A stretch of 5,525 nt of DNA from Candidatus Apopatocola equi (GTDB lineage: Bacteria; Bacillota; Clostridia; Oscillospirales; Oscillospiraceae), in contig JAGHSH010000006.1 of NCBI GenBank assembly GCA_018065965.1, forward strand, positions 1-5,525, written 5' to 3'. Below, one piece after another: positions 1-5,201 of this stretch; within the stretch, counting starts at the first letter, position 1; each line of letters opens with the position of its first letter. The translations under genes were made by a program, and so were the position numbers. The notes beneath the pieces were generated by a model that worked only from the letters and a program-made list of their open reading frames with translations, made no database searches and had not been told where the DNA came from.

Positions 1-14
1 TCTTTTTACCCTCT

Positions 15-41
15 ATTATAACGTTTTTTCTTGAAAATCAA
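15..41 (-). promoter_or_regulatory. Putative SigA promoter reading out of the left edge
   Basis: On the minus strand a perfect -10 box TATAAT (15-20) is preceded by a TTGATT-like -35 box (36-41), with a 15-base spacer that is shorter than the ideal 17. It lies just beyond the putative terminator of the second transporter gene and points the same way. It probably serves a gene to the left of the window, which cannot be seen. The -10 is convincing and the -35 is weaker. Confidence 0.45.
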
Positions 42-63
42 TTCTTTGCCTAAATGTTGTCGC

Positions 64-100
64 GGATAAAAACTCTCGTCTGCGCCGCAGCCGCAGAGTT
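64..100 (-). terminator. Putative intrinsic terminator after the second transporter
   Basis: On the minus strand, outer arms AACTCT (95-100) and AGAGTT (71-76) enclose a GC-rich core that can form its own TCTGCG/CGCAGA pairing. A TTTTT run and TAT follow (about 66-72). The stem needs a bulge or competing inner pairing, so it is less clean than the other terminators here. Its place 44-80 bases past the stop codon fits an end-of-transcript signal. Confidence 0.55.
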
Positions 101-143
101 GCCGGAAGAGGTTATGCGAATTGCTTCTTCGGGGTACCGCAGC

Positions 144-1502
144 TTACTGGTTCTGCGCCATCTTGGCGGCGTTCTCCTGAGCGTAGCGGGCAGCATCGCT
201 ATCGGAGATGCGGTAGCCGATGAAGGAGATCAGGGCCACTGCCACGTAGAAGAAGGCGGGCACCAGATAGCAGCCGTTCATAAACTTGGCGATCCAGTCA
301 GCGGAGGGAGTGAAGCCGGCAACATAGCCGGATCTGGCCAGCAGCTTCAGGCCGATGGTGCCGCCCACGGCCATGCCGATCTTCATGGGCACGGAAGCGA
401 GACCCATGCAGATGGTACGGGTGTCCTTGCCGGTCTTGTTGAGGTACCACTCACCGACGTCCATCCACAGCAGCATGGCGTAGGGGGTGTAAGTATACAT
501 ACCGACGGAGTTGATAGCGGCGCAGACGATCATGTACTGCCAGCCCTTGCGGCCGAAGTACCACATGGCGAACATCATGCAGGCGCTCCAGATGTAGCCG
601 AAACGCATGGCGCCGCGCTTGCCCAGCTTCGCGCCGATCTTGGGCATGACCATGGCGGCAAAGAAGCCCACGATAGCGGTGGTCAGGGAGCTGATGGTCA
701 TCTTGGAGAAGTCGCCGGCAACGTACATCCAGTAGTAAGCGGCCTGGTTCTGCATGATGTTGGAGGCGATGTTCAGGCAGACATTCACAAGGAAAAGGAT
801 GAGCAGCATGGGGTTATGTAGCAGGCAGTCCAGCATATCCTTGATGGTGATCCGGGGAGCACCGGCAGGGCCCTTGCCGGCAGGAGCTTCCTTACCTTTC
901 GCCAGCTTGGAGATAGCACCCAGGGCGAAGGGCATGGGAAGAGCGAAAGCCATGGCCACCAGGAAGTAGTTCCACTGGCCGAACTGGAGCTTGGAAACCA
1001 GAGTGGGGATGAAGGAGGTGATCAGGGTGATCACGGTGCTCTGACGGGTCATGTTGACGGTCATGGCAGAGCGGTTGGCGGGGTTGGGGCCTGCCACGAT
1101 GCCCATGACACCGTAGTAGGCGGTCTGAATGAGGTTCATCAGGGAGTTGAGCAGAGTGTAGCCCACGCCCATGACGAGGCACTTCAGGCCAACGGAGCCG
1201 GGAGTGGGGAAGACTTCGACGCCGATGCAGATGAAGAGAATCCAGCGGCCCACGGCCAGCCAGCCCTGGTTCTTTCCGTACTTGCCCAGAGGCACCTTCT
1301 CAATGATGATGCCGCCGAACAGGGAGACGAGGAAGTCGATAGACTTTGCGATGAGAAGAACGGTTGCAAGAGTGTCGGCGGGGATCTTCAGAACCTCAGT
1401 GGCAAAGGCATTGAGATACATGAAACCCACCATGATGGACAGGGTCAGCAGGGAATAACTGCCGACAGTCCAGATTTCTTTTTTGCTGGCGGTTACTTGC
1501 AT
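144..1502 (-). CDS. MFS_2/GPH-type sugar-cation symporter, paralogue 2
   Basis: This 452-residue membrane protein belongs to the MelB-like glycoside-pentoside-hexuronide (GPH) branch of the major facilitator superfamily. It should import a sugar or sugar-like solute across the cytoplasmic membrane with a coupled cation. It has many hydrophobic segments, consistent with about 12 helices, and a hydrophilic central loop near residues 200-221. Family landmarks are the helix-2 stretch with Asp56, the following GKYGKNQGW loop (73-81), and Trp346-x-Asp348-x-Gly-Glu351 followed by Thr-Gly-x-Asp-x-Arg362. The start at 1502 is chosen over an in-frame ATG 26 codons upstream because AAGGAG sits 8 bases before it and the longer reading would begin inside the -35 box. 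The protein resembles the neighbouring transporter throughout, including an acidic SD-x2-AA-R/K-YA tail. Odd points are Val59 and Ser60 where MelB has Asn58 and Asp59. Substrate unknown; family call strong. Confidence 0.9.
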   Translation of the reverse strand: MQVTASKKEIWTVGSYSLLTLSIMVGFMYLNAFATEVLKIPADTLATVLLIAKSIDFLVSLFGGIIIEKVPLGKYGKNQGWLAVGRWILFICIGVEVFPTPGSVGLKCLVMGVGYTLLNSLMNLIQTAYYGVMGIVAGPNPANRSAMTVNMTRQSTVITLITSFIPTLVSKLQFGQWNYFLVAMAFALPMPFALGAISKLAKGKEAPAGKGPAGAPRITIKDMLDCLLHNPMLLILFLVNVCLNIASNIMQNQAAYYWMYVAGDFSKMTISSLTTAIVGFFAAMVMPKIGAKLGKRGAMRFGYIWSACMMFAMWYFGRKGWQYMIVCAAINSVGMYTYTPYAMLLWMDVGEWYLNKTGKDTRTICMGLASVPMKIGMAVGGTIGLKLLARSGYVAGFTPSADWIAKFMNGCYLVPAFFYVAVALISFIGYRISDSDAARYAQENAAKMAQNQ

Positions 1503-1510
1503 GGCAATTT

Positions 1511-1516
1511 CTCCTT
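1511..1516 (-). promoter_or_regulatory. Ribosome binding site AAGGAG that sets the start of the second transporter
   Basis: AAGGAG ends 8 bases before the ATG at 1502-1500. No comparable site precedes the upstream in-frame ATG at 1580, so this site decides the start. Confidence 0.85.
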
Positions 1517-1551
1517 TTCGTTTTTTGGGTTTCCTCTCTGGGGATGCTCGT

Positions 1552-1580
1552 ATTATAGCTTCATTGCATAGAGAAGTCAA
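1552..1580 (-). promoter_or_regulatory. Proximal SigA promoter of the second transporter
   Basis: The minus strand shows TTGACT (1575-1580), a 17-base spacer and a perfect TATAAT (1552-1557), which is close to the full SigA consensus. The expected start site is near 1545, giving a leader of about 42 bases that includes the AAGGAG site. Such a strong core suggests that regulation, if any, acts by repression or through the repeats further upstream. Confidence 0.88.
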
Positions 1581-1624
1581 TAGTAATTACAAAATCTTCT
1601 TAGCAAATAGTCAGTTTTGTGCAT

Positions 1625-1681
1625 TTGCGACACAGCATATTGCGGAAAACACCAAATTGCGGAAATGCCAACTTGCAGAAA
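1625..1681. repeat. TTGCGGAAA-type direct repeats upstream of the proximal promoter
   Basis: On the plus strand TTGCGGAAA occurs at 1640-1648 and 1657-1665, with a variant TTGCAGAAA at 1673-1681 and a weaker TTGCGACA at 1625-1632. Start-to-start spacing is 15, 17 and 16 bases. TGCGGAAAA appears again at 1845-1853, and TGCGAAAT lies above the first transporter's promoter at 3437-3444. The cluster sits about 45-105 bases upstream of the -35 box. It could be an array of binding sites for a regulator, possibly the PucR-type protein encoded nearby. That link is inference. Confidence 0.5.
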
Positions 1682-1686
1682 TAGAA

Positions 1687-1716
1687 ACACCGTCCCCCGG
1701 AGAAAAGGGACGGTGT
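1687..1716 (-). other. Stable hairpin in the transporter gap, weak terminator or REP-like repeat
   Basis: Ten-base arms ACACCGTCCC (1687-1696) and GGGACGGTGT (1707-1716) are perfectly complementary around a 10-base loop. On the minus strand the hairpin is followed by TTCTATTTC, a broken T-rich run, so termination would be inefficient. It lies about 50-80 bases downstream of the predicted start site of the distal promoter and could end or attenuate that transcript. The arm sequence also resembles dispersed palindromic repeats found in some clostridia, which cannot be tested from one copy. Confidence 0.55.
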
Positions 1717-1768
1717 CTGGAGAGGATGTTGCTATATTTGGAGAGGGAATGGATATGCACTTGCGTGC
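1687..1768 (-). ncRNA. Candidate short untranslated RNA or attenuated leader
   Basis: A promoter-like element at 1775-1803 predicts a minus-strand transcript starting near 1768. The next strong structure is the hairpin at 1687-1716. The stretch between has no ATG and no ribosome binding site on this strand. A short RNA of roughly 80-90 bases, or a 266-base leader reading through to the second transporter, would both fit. I recognise no known riboswitch or small-RNA family. This is inference from promoter and hairpin placement only. Confidence 0.25.
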
Positions 1769-1774
1769 ATATCC
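1751..1774. promoter_or_regulatory. 24-bp palindrome over the distal start site, candidate operator
   Basis: Perfect 10-base arms GGATATGCAC (1751-1760) and GTGCATATCC (1765-1774) flank TTGC. The palindrome directly abuts the -10 box of the distal promoter and covers its predicted start site near 1768, a typical place for a repressor operator. It could instead act as an RNA hairpin in a longer transcript. Related TGTGCATTT strings occur at 1619-1627 and 1813-1821. Confidence 0.5.
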
Positions 1775-1811
1775 TTTATATCATGTCGGATAAGAAATAT
1801 CAATCCGAAAT
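1775..1811 (-). promoter_or_regulatory. Distal promoter in the transporter gap, twin of the first transporter's promoter
   Basis: On the minus strand TTGATA (1798-1803), a 17-base spacer and TATAAA (1775-1780) form a good SigA promoter with a TGA extension before the -10. Upstream it carries the 12-mer ATTTCGGATTGA (1800-1811). The same 12-mer and the 9-mer TGATATAAA occur at exactly the same offset in the promoter at 3398-3434. An inverted pair TCGGAT (1786-1791) and ATCCGA (1803-1808) lies inside. Transcription would run towards the second transporter. Confidence 0.6.
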
Positions 1812-1849
1812 ATGTGCATTTATATATGCGTTTTTCCTGCAATGTGCGG

Positions 1850-1883
1850 AAAAGCTCCCCCGCCGAAGCAGAGGAGCTTTTTT
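1850..1883 (-). terminator. Intrinsic terminator of the first transporter
   Basis: The minus strand forms a 10-pair stem (1868-1877 with 1854-1863, two G-U pairs) closed by a C-TTCG-G tetraloop. It has A-rich upstream and TTTT downstream flanks (1850-1853). The UUCG loop forms only in the minus-strand RNA, which matches the gene ending at 1914, about 30 bases upstream. The T run is followed by CC, so termination may be good but not complete. Confidence 0.8.
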
Positions 1884-1913
1884 GAATCGTGTTGGTTTTG
1901 TGGGTTCGCCGAA

Positions 1914-3335
1914 TTAGTTGCCAGCCTTGGCAGCGGCCTCGCGCTCGACGTTCATCTTGGCGTACTTGGCAGCCTCTTCATCAGAGAGCTTGTAGAGCAG
2001 GGCGATGATGACAACACCGACGACGGTGAAGATCACGGGAATCCAGCCGATGATGAGCATGAAGCGGCTCATGTGGGTGAAGGAAGGAGCAGCGCCGGCG
2101 GCGGGGGGATTGTAGCCGGCCCAGGCGATGCCGTAGCCGACCAGGGAGCCGCCGAGAGCCATGGAGATCTTGGTGGGCCAGTTCATGACGGTAACAGCCA
2201 TGGTGCGGTTGTCGATGCCGGTGGTGGCGTAGCCGTACTCGCCGCAGTCAAGCCAGTAGATGGCCATGAACACGGAGTAGAGGTACAGGGAGACCTGCTT
2301 GAGGCACATGCCGGTGGCCATGGCGATCAGGTTGGCGGAGCCGTCCTTGTTCAGAGCGAACATGCCGATGAGGACGCCGGCAACAGCGGTGAGGACCCAG
2401 GAGGCGATCAGGGCGCCCTTCTTGCCCAGCTTCTTGCCGATGGAGGGAGCGACCATGGAGGCCAGGAAGGCCAGGATGGAACGGGTGGTGATGACGATGG
2501 TGTACTTGTCGAAGGTGCCGGTCACGCGGAAGAAGTAGGTGACAACGCCGGCGTAGAGCTGATTGCCGATGCCATGGATGGTGAAGGCAAGGAACAGGAT
2601 CAGCATCTGCTTGTTGGTGACGATGGAGGAGACCATCTGGCCGATGGTGGGACGGGACTTGGCGCTGACGTTGGGATCGTAGGGATCAAAGGGCTGAGCC
2701 TGCTTGCAGTACATGATGTTGGTAATCAGGAAGCAGGTGGAGAAGATCAGGGGGACGATGAAGTAGCCCAGAGCCTCGTTGCCGGTCTTGCCGGCGACAA
2801 TGTTAATCAGGGGCAGGGTGATGGCGGAAGAGATGATAGACACAGCAGAACCGACCTGAGCCTGACGGGCGGTGATCTTCTTGCGGCCTTCCTGGTCAGC
2901 ACCGGCCAGCTTGGGGATCAGAGCGGCGCGGGCGGTGGCGTTGAAATTCATGGAGCCGTGGAACATCATGTAGCCGATCATGATGGGGATCAGACGCATG
3001 GTGGGGTTGCTGATGAAGGCGCGGGTGTCGAGCAGCTGAATGCTGTTGCCGAAGAACAGGGTCACGGTGCAGATGCGGATCCAGCTCATGTACTTGCCGT
3101 GCTTCATGTTGGCCTTCTCAATGATGACGCCGGCCACCAGAGAGATGATGAAGTCGAAGGTCTTGGCAATGAGCATGCCGGTGCCGACGGCCACGGGGCT
3201 GATGCCCAGGTAGTCGGTCATGAACATGGTCATGTACATACCGACAACACCGAAGGCCATGGTGTTGAAGCCGTTGGACAACGCGTTCAGATTGATCAGA
3301 CTGTTTGTCAGAACGGGTTTTTTGTTTTCTTCCAT
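1914..3335 (-). CDS. MFS_2/GPH-type sugar-cation symporter, paralogue 1
   Basis: This 473-residue protein is a second MelB-like GPH symporter of the major facilitator superfamily, expected to import a sugar or related solute at the cytoplasmic membrane. Hydrophobic segments fit about 12 helices, with a hydrophilic middle loop near residues 210-232. Landmarks are Tyr-Leu-Gly-Ile-Ser-Pro after helix 1 (42-47), Asp61 in helix 2, the HGKYMSWIR loop (79-87), Asp147-x3-Arg151, and Trp361-x-Asp363-x-Gly-Glu366 followed by Thr-Gly-x-Asp-x-Arg377. Of two ATGs, the second (3335) is preferred because GAGGAG lies 7 bases before it but only 1 base before the first (3341). The helix-2 positions matching MelB Asn58 and Asp59 are Ile64 and Ser65. 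The gene has its own promoter and terminator and lies directly downstream of the regulator, which suggests it is a regulatory target. Substrate unknown. Confidence 0.92.
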   Translation of the reverse strand: MEENKKPVLTNSLINLNALSNGFNTMAFGVVGMYMTMFMTDYLGISPVAVGTGMLIAKTFDFIISLVAGVIIEKANMKHGKYMSWIRICTVTLFFGNSIQLLDTRAFISNPTMRLIPIMIGYMMFHGSMNFNATARAALIPKLAGADQEGRKKITARQAQVGSAVSIISSAITLPLINIVAGKTGNEALGYFIVPLIFSTCFLITNIMYCKQAQPFDPYDPNVSAKSRPTIGQMVSSIVTNKQMLILFLAFTIHGIGNQLYAGVVTYFFRVTGTFDKYTIVITTRSILAFLASMVAPSIGKKLGKKGALIASWVLTAVAGVLIGMFALNKDGSANLIAMATGMCLKQVSLYLYSVFMAIYWLDCGEYGYATTGIDNRTMAVTVMNWPTKISMALGGSLVGYGIAWAGYNPPAAGAAPSFTHMSRFMLIIGWIPVIFTVVGVVIIALLYKLSDEEAAKYAKMNVEREAAAKAGN

Positions 3336-3342
3336 TTTCATT

Positions 3343-3348
3343 CTCCTC
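3343..3348 (-). promoter_or_regulatory. Ribosome binding site GAGGAG that selects the second ATG
   Basis: GAGGAG is 7 bases before the ATG at 3335 but only 1 base before the ATG at 3341, so translation most likely begins at the second codon pair's ATG, giving an MEEN N-terminus. Confidence 0.75.
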
Positions 3349-3397
3349 TAAATTTATAGGGAACCATGCATTCTGTGTTTCCCGTCTATGCAATTAA

Positions 3398-3426
3398 TTT
3401 ATATCAAAAGCATAAACGGATTTCAA
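3398..3426 (-). promoter_or_regulatory. SigA promoter of the first transporter
   Basis: The minus strand has TTGAAA (3421-3426), a 17-base spacer and TATAAA (3398-3403), with a TGA extension just before the -10. The expected start is near 3391, giving a leader of about 55 bases. Both boxes are one base off consensus, and operator-like repeats overlap or abut the -35, as expected for a regulated promoter. Confidence 0.78.
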
Positions 3427-3463
3427 TCCGAAATGTTGCGAAATTGTGTACAACAAAATCCGA
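3417..3463. promoter_or_regulatory. Operator-like repeats at the -35 of the first transporter
   Basis: A 14-bp palindrome with arms CGGATT (3417-3422) and AATCCG (3425-3430) straddles the -35 box. AATCCGA recurs at 3457-3463, 32 bases from its copy at 3425-3431, about three helical turns. In addition TCCGAAAT (3427-3434) and TGCGAAAT (3437-3444) form a direct repeat with a 10-base period. A small palindrome TTGTGTACAA lies between them, about 15 bases upstream of the -35. The arrangement suggests a transcription factor site. The neighbouring PucR-family regulator is the obvious candidate, but that is inference. Confidence 0.5.
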
Positions 3464-3479
3464 CATTATGCGCATGGCT

Positions 3480-3505
3480 CAGGGGGGCGCTTACGCGCCC
3501 CCCTG
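3480..3505 (-). terminator. GC-rich hairpin after the regulator gene
   Basis: Perfect 11-base arms, C-A-G6-CGC and GCG-C6-TG, surround a 4-base loop starting 8 bases past the regulator's stop codon. No T run follows on the minus strand, so it is not a textbook intrinsic terminator. It may be a pause or RNA-stabilising hairpin, or a weak terminator that lets some reading into the transporter gene. Confidence 0.55.
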
Positions 3506-3513
3506 CTACAGAC

Positions 3514-5049
3514 TCAGAGATAGCTGATGCCGTTGGCATCCATGATATAGAAGCTCAGGAGGATATGCAGGCGGGTGCGCTCGTCCTCCAGATCGATGCC
3601 GCAGAGAGATTCGATGCGCTTGAGACGCACGGAGAAGGTGGAGCGGTGAACATAGAGCATGGAGCTGGCCCGCAGCACATTGTACTGGCACTGCATATAT
3701 ACCCGCAGGGTCTTACAGAACTCGGAGTTGTTTTCCCGGTCATACTGGCTCAGGGTGTAGAGACAGGGATGGAGCACGTTTTCCGGGGGGAAGGAGAGGG
3801 TGGCGTTGGAGATGATATAGTCCAGCGCATAATCACTGAAGAAGTGGACGCGCTCCCCGGGCCTGGCCTTAGCGCCCAGACGGGCGGCCATGGCGGCCTG
3901 GGTCTTATAGGTGTGCATACTGAAGAAATCGCTGCCCACGCTGGAAACGCCGCAGGTGGCGCCCAGCTCCTCCAGATAGCTCCGGAAATCGGGCAGGAAG
4001 CTCTCGAAGGTCACGTCGGCCGGACGCGACACATTGACGACCCAGCAGATGCCGTTGGTAAGCGCCACGCCCCGGGAGGAATGGGGACTGAGTGTGTTCC
4101 AGCGGTTTTCCAGATTGGTCACCAGAAATTCAGAGCGGGCAGCCAGCTGGTCATTCTCATTATAAGGAATGAAGTAGAGAACGTAGAAATCGTTGACGTT
4201 CCATTCGAGCTCCTGCAGGGCGCGGGTGCTCTCCTGCCGGATGCGTTCCATGTCCTGCGGCACGCCGTAGCCCTCCAGCAGATTCCGCAGAGCCCGCTGC
4301 ATCATCAGGTAGCCGGCGGGGCGGAGGGAGGAAGCGGAGTAGAGCCGATAGACCTGCCGGATGCAGGTGAAGAGCACGTCCAGCAGCGGCTTTTCCCACT
4401 CGCCGCGCTCCTGCTCCGCCCCGCAGAGCCCCAGCAGCTTGCCCCGGTAGGAGTCGTTGTAATGGAAGTTGATCATGAGGCAGCGCAGACCAAGCTCCTC
4501 ATAGAGGATATCCGTGCTCTGTTCCATGGGCTCATTGTGGTTGGCCTTGTTGCTGATCATCAGTCTGGCCACCAGCGAATAGAGCTCGGAGGGGCTGGCC
4601 TTATCCTGTGCGCCGACGATGGGCGTGTAGCTGCGGTTGAGATAGATAAAGCGCAGATCGATCTCCTGCTGTGCCAGATCCAGCAGCTTCTGCATATCCA
4701 TTTCCTGATTGGCGGAGCGCAGCATGGCGTCCTTCCACTCCAGCAGGGAATAGAAGCAGCTCTGCACGCAGTTGAGCAGCTCATCCCGGCCTGCGCCGTC
4801 GCAGATGAGCAGATCATAGCTGTCTGCATTTACGCCGGGGTCGCCCGCACAGATAACAGAGGCGCCGGCGGGGATATGACGGGGAAAGGAAGCGGCGTCG
4901 GTGATGTAGACATAGCAGGTCTGCAGCTCCGTGTCCGGCTGCGGTACCATGGGCGCCTTCAGAGCATTCTCTCCCCAGACGGTACGGTTGTGCCGGAGGG
5001 GAAACTGCTTCCCGACCCGGTTGGCCAGAAGCTGGAGCGTAATGATCAT
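3514..5049 (-). CDS. PucR/CdaR-family transcriptional regulator
   Basis: This 511-residue protein is a DNA-binding regulator of the PucR/CdaR type. The clearest part is the C-terminal helix-turn-helix of the HTH_30 kind (about 444-502), with the pattern RASSMLYVHRSTFSVRLKRIE-like around 460-480 followed by Gly484-Ile-Asp-Leu. Before it, residues about 285-410 fit the CdaR GGDEF-like domain, with DFYVLYFIPY near 287-296 and no sign of a catalytic GGDEF motif. Residues about 115-235 look like a GAF-like sensory region, and the first 100 residues resemble a PucR N-terminal domain. The start at 5049 is preferred over an ATG at 5082 because a G-rich GGAG site lies 4 bases before it, and the promoter predicts transcription beginning near 5084. 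Family members sense metabolites such as purines or sugar acids; this one's ligand is unknown. It probably controls the two transporters downstream. Confidence 0.9.
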   Translation of the reverse strand: MIITLQLLANRVGKQFPLRHNRTVWGENALKAPMVPQPDTELQTCYVYITDAASFPRHIPAGASVICAGDPGVNADSYDLLICDGAGRDELLNCVQSCFYSLLEWKDAMLRSANQEMDMQKLLDLAQQEIDLRFIYLNRSYTPIVGAQDKASPSELYSLVARLMISNKANHNEPMEQSTDILYEELGLRCLMINFHYNDSYRGKLLGLCGAEQERGEWEKPLLDVLFTCIRQVYRLYSASSLRPAGYLMMQRALRNLLEGYGVPQDMERIRQESTRALQELEWNVNDFYVLYFIPYNENDQLAARSEFLVTNLENRWNTLSPHSSRGVALTNGICWVVNVSRPADVTFESFLPDFRSYLEELGATCGVSSVGSDFFSMHTYKTQAAMAARLGAKARPGERVHFFSDYALDYIISNATLSFPPENVLHPCLYTLSQYDRENNSEFCKTLRVYMQCQYNVLRASSMLYVHRSTFSVRLKRIESLCGIDLEDERTRLHILLSFYIMDANGISYL

Positions 5050-5053
5050 GATT

Positions 5054-5061
5054 CTCCCCCC
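5054..5061 (-). promoter_or_regulatory. G-rich ribosome binding site of the regulator
   Basis: GGGGGGAG ends 4 bases before the ATG at 5049. The spacing is short but usable, and no such site precedes the upstream in-frame ATG at 5082, so it supports the shorter reading. Confidence 0.65.
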
Positions 5062-5090
5062 AAAAAGAACAATTTTTCTCATTACCGACC

Positions 5091-5119
5091 AGTATACGGG
5101 AAAAATATCGTCAAGTCAA
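5091..5119 (-). promoter_or_regulatory. SigA promoter of the regulator gene
   Basis: The minus strand carries TTGACT (5114-5119), a 17-base spacer and TATACT (5091-5096). The predicted start near 5084 gives a leader of about 35 bases to the ATG at 5049. It lies between the dnaJ terminator and the regulator, so the regulator is transcribed separately from dnaJ. None of the TTGCGGAAA or ATCCGA motifs of the transporter promoters is present, which argues against autoregulation through those sites. Confidence 0.85.
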
Positions 5120-5142
5120 GAAAGACAAGACTCTAAAATCAG

Positions 5143-5170
5143 AAAAAAGCAGGGCGAACCCTGCTTTTTT
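5143..5170 (-). terminator. Strong intrinsic terminator after dnaJ
   Basis: GCAGGG and CCCTGC arms around a 4-base loop are extended by a perfect A6/T6 pairing into a 12-pair stem. In the minus-strand RNA the loop is UUCG and a six-T run follows the stem core, about 30 bases past the dnaJ stop. The symmetry would let it work in both directions. Confidence 0.92.
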
Positions 5171-5201
5171 TCATCATAAGTTGAATGCGCGGCGTGAAAG
5201 A

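Noticed and set aside
54..821. Plus-strand open frame of 255 codons antisense to the second transporter
   Set aside because: His/Gly/Ala-rich shadow of the transporter codons that also runs over the putative terminator at 64-100. No ribosome site.
1503..1580. 26-codon N-terminal extension of the second transporter
   Set aside because: It would start inside the -35 box and span the -10 and the AAGGAG site, so it cannot be translated from the proximal promoter. Its Lys/Arg-rich sequence is not transporter-like.
1503..1768. Riboswitch in the leader of the second transporter
   Set aside because: I could not fit the conserved core of any riboswitch class I know; only isolated hairpins and repeats are visible.
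1726..1917. Plus-strand small frame in the transporter gap with a GGAGAGG-like ribosome site (also a 14-codon frame at 1749-1793)
   Set aside because: The Shine-Dalgarno-like string is directly adjacent to the ATG with almost no spacing. No plus-strand promoter is visible, and the frame crosses an opposing promoter and terminator. The peptide is not recognisable.
1812..3359. Long plus-strand open frame of 515 codons antisense to the first transporter
   Set aside because: Its translation is a biased Gly/Asp/His/Val-rich sequence with no domain, and it is the mirror of codon bias in a clearly real GPH transporter. No ribosome site precedes it.
3404..3426. CcpA catabolite-response (cre) site near the first transporter's promoter
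   Set aside because: The stretch around the -35 partly resembles cre, but the central CG and the right half do not match the consensus.
3388..5136. Long plus-strand open frame of 582 codons antisense to the regulator
   Set aside because: It lies opposite a well-supported PucR-type gene, shows no recognisable motif, and runs through two promoters and into untranslated DNA at both ends.
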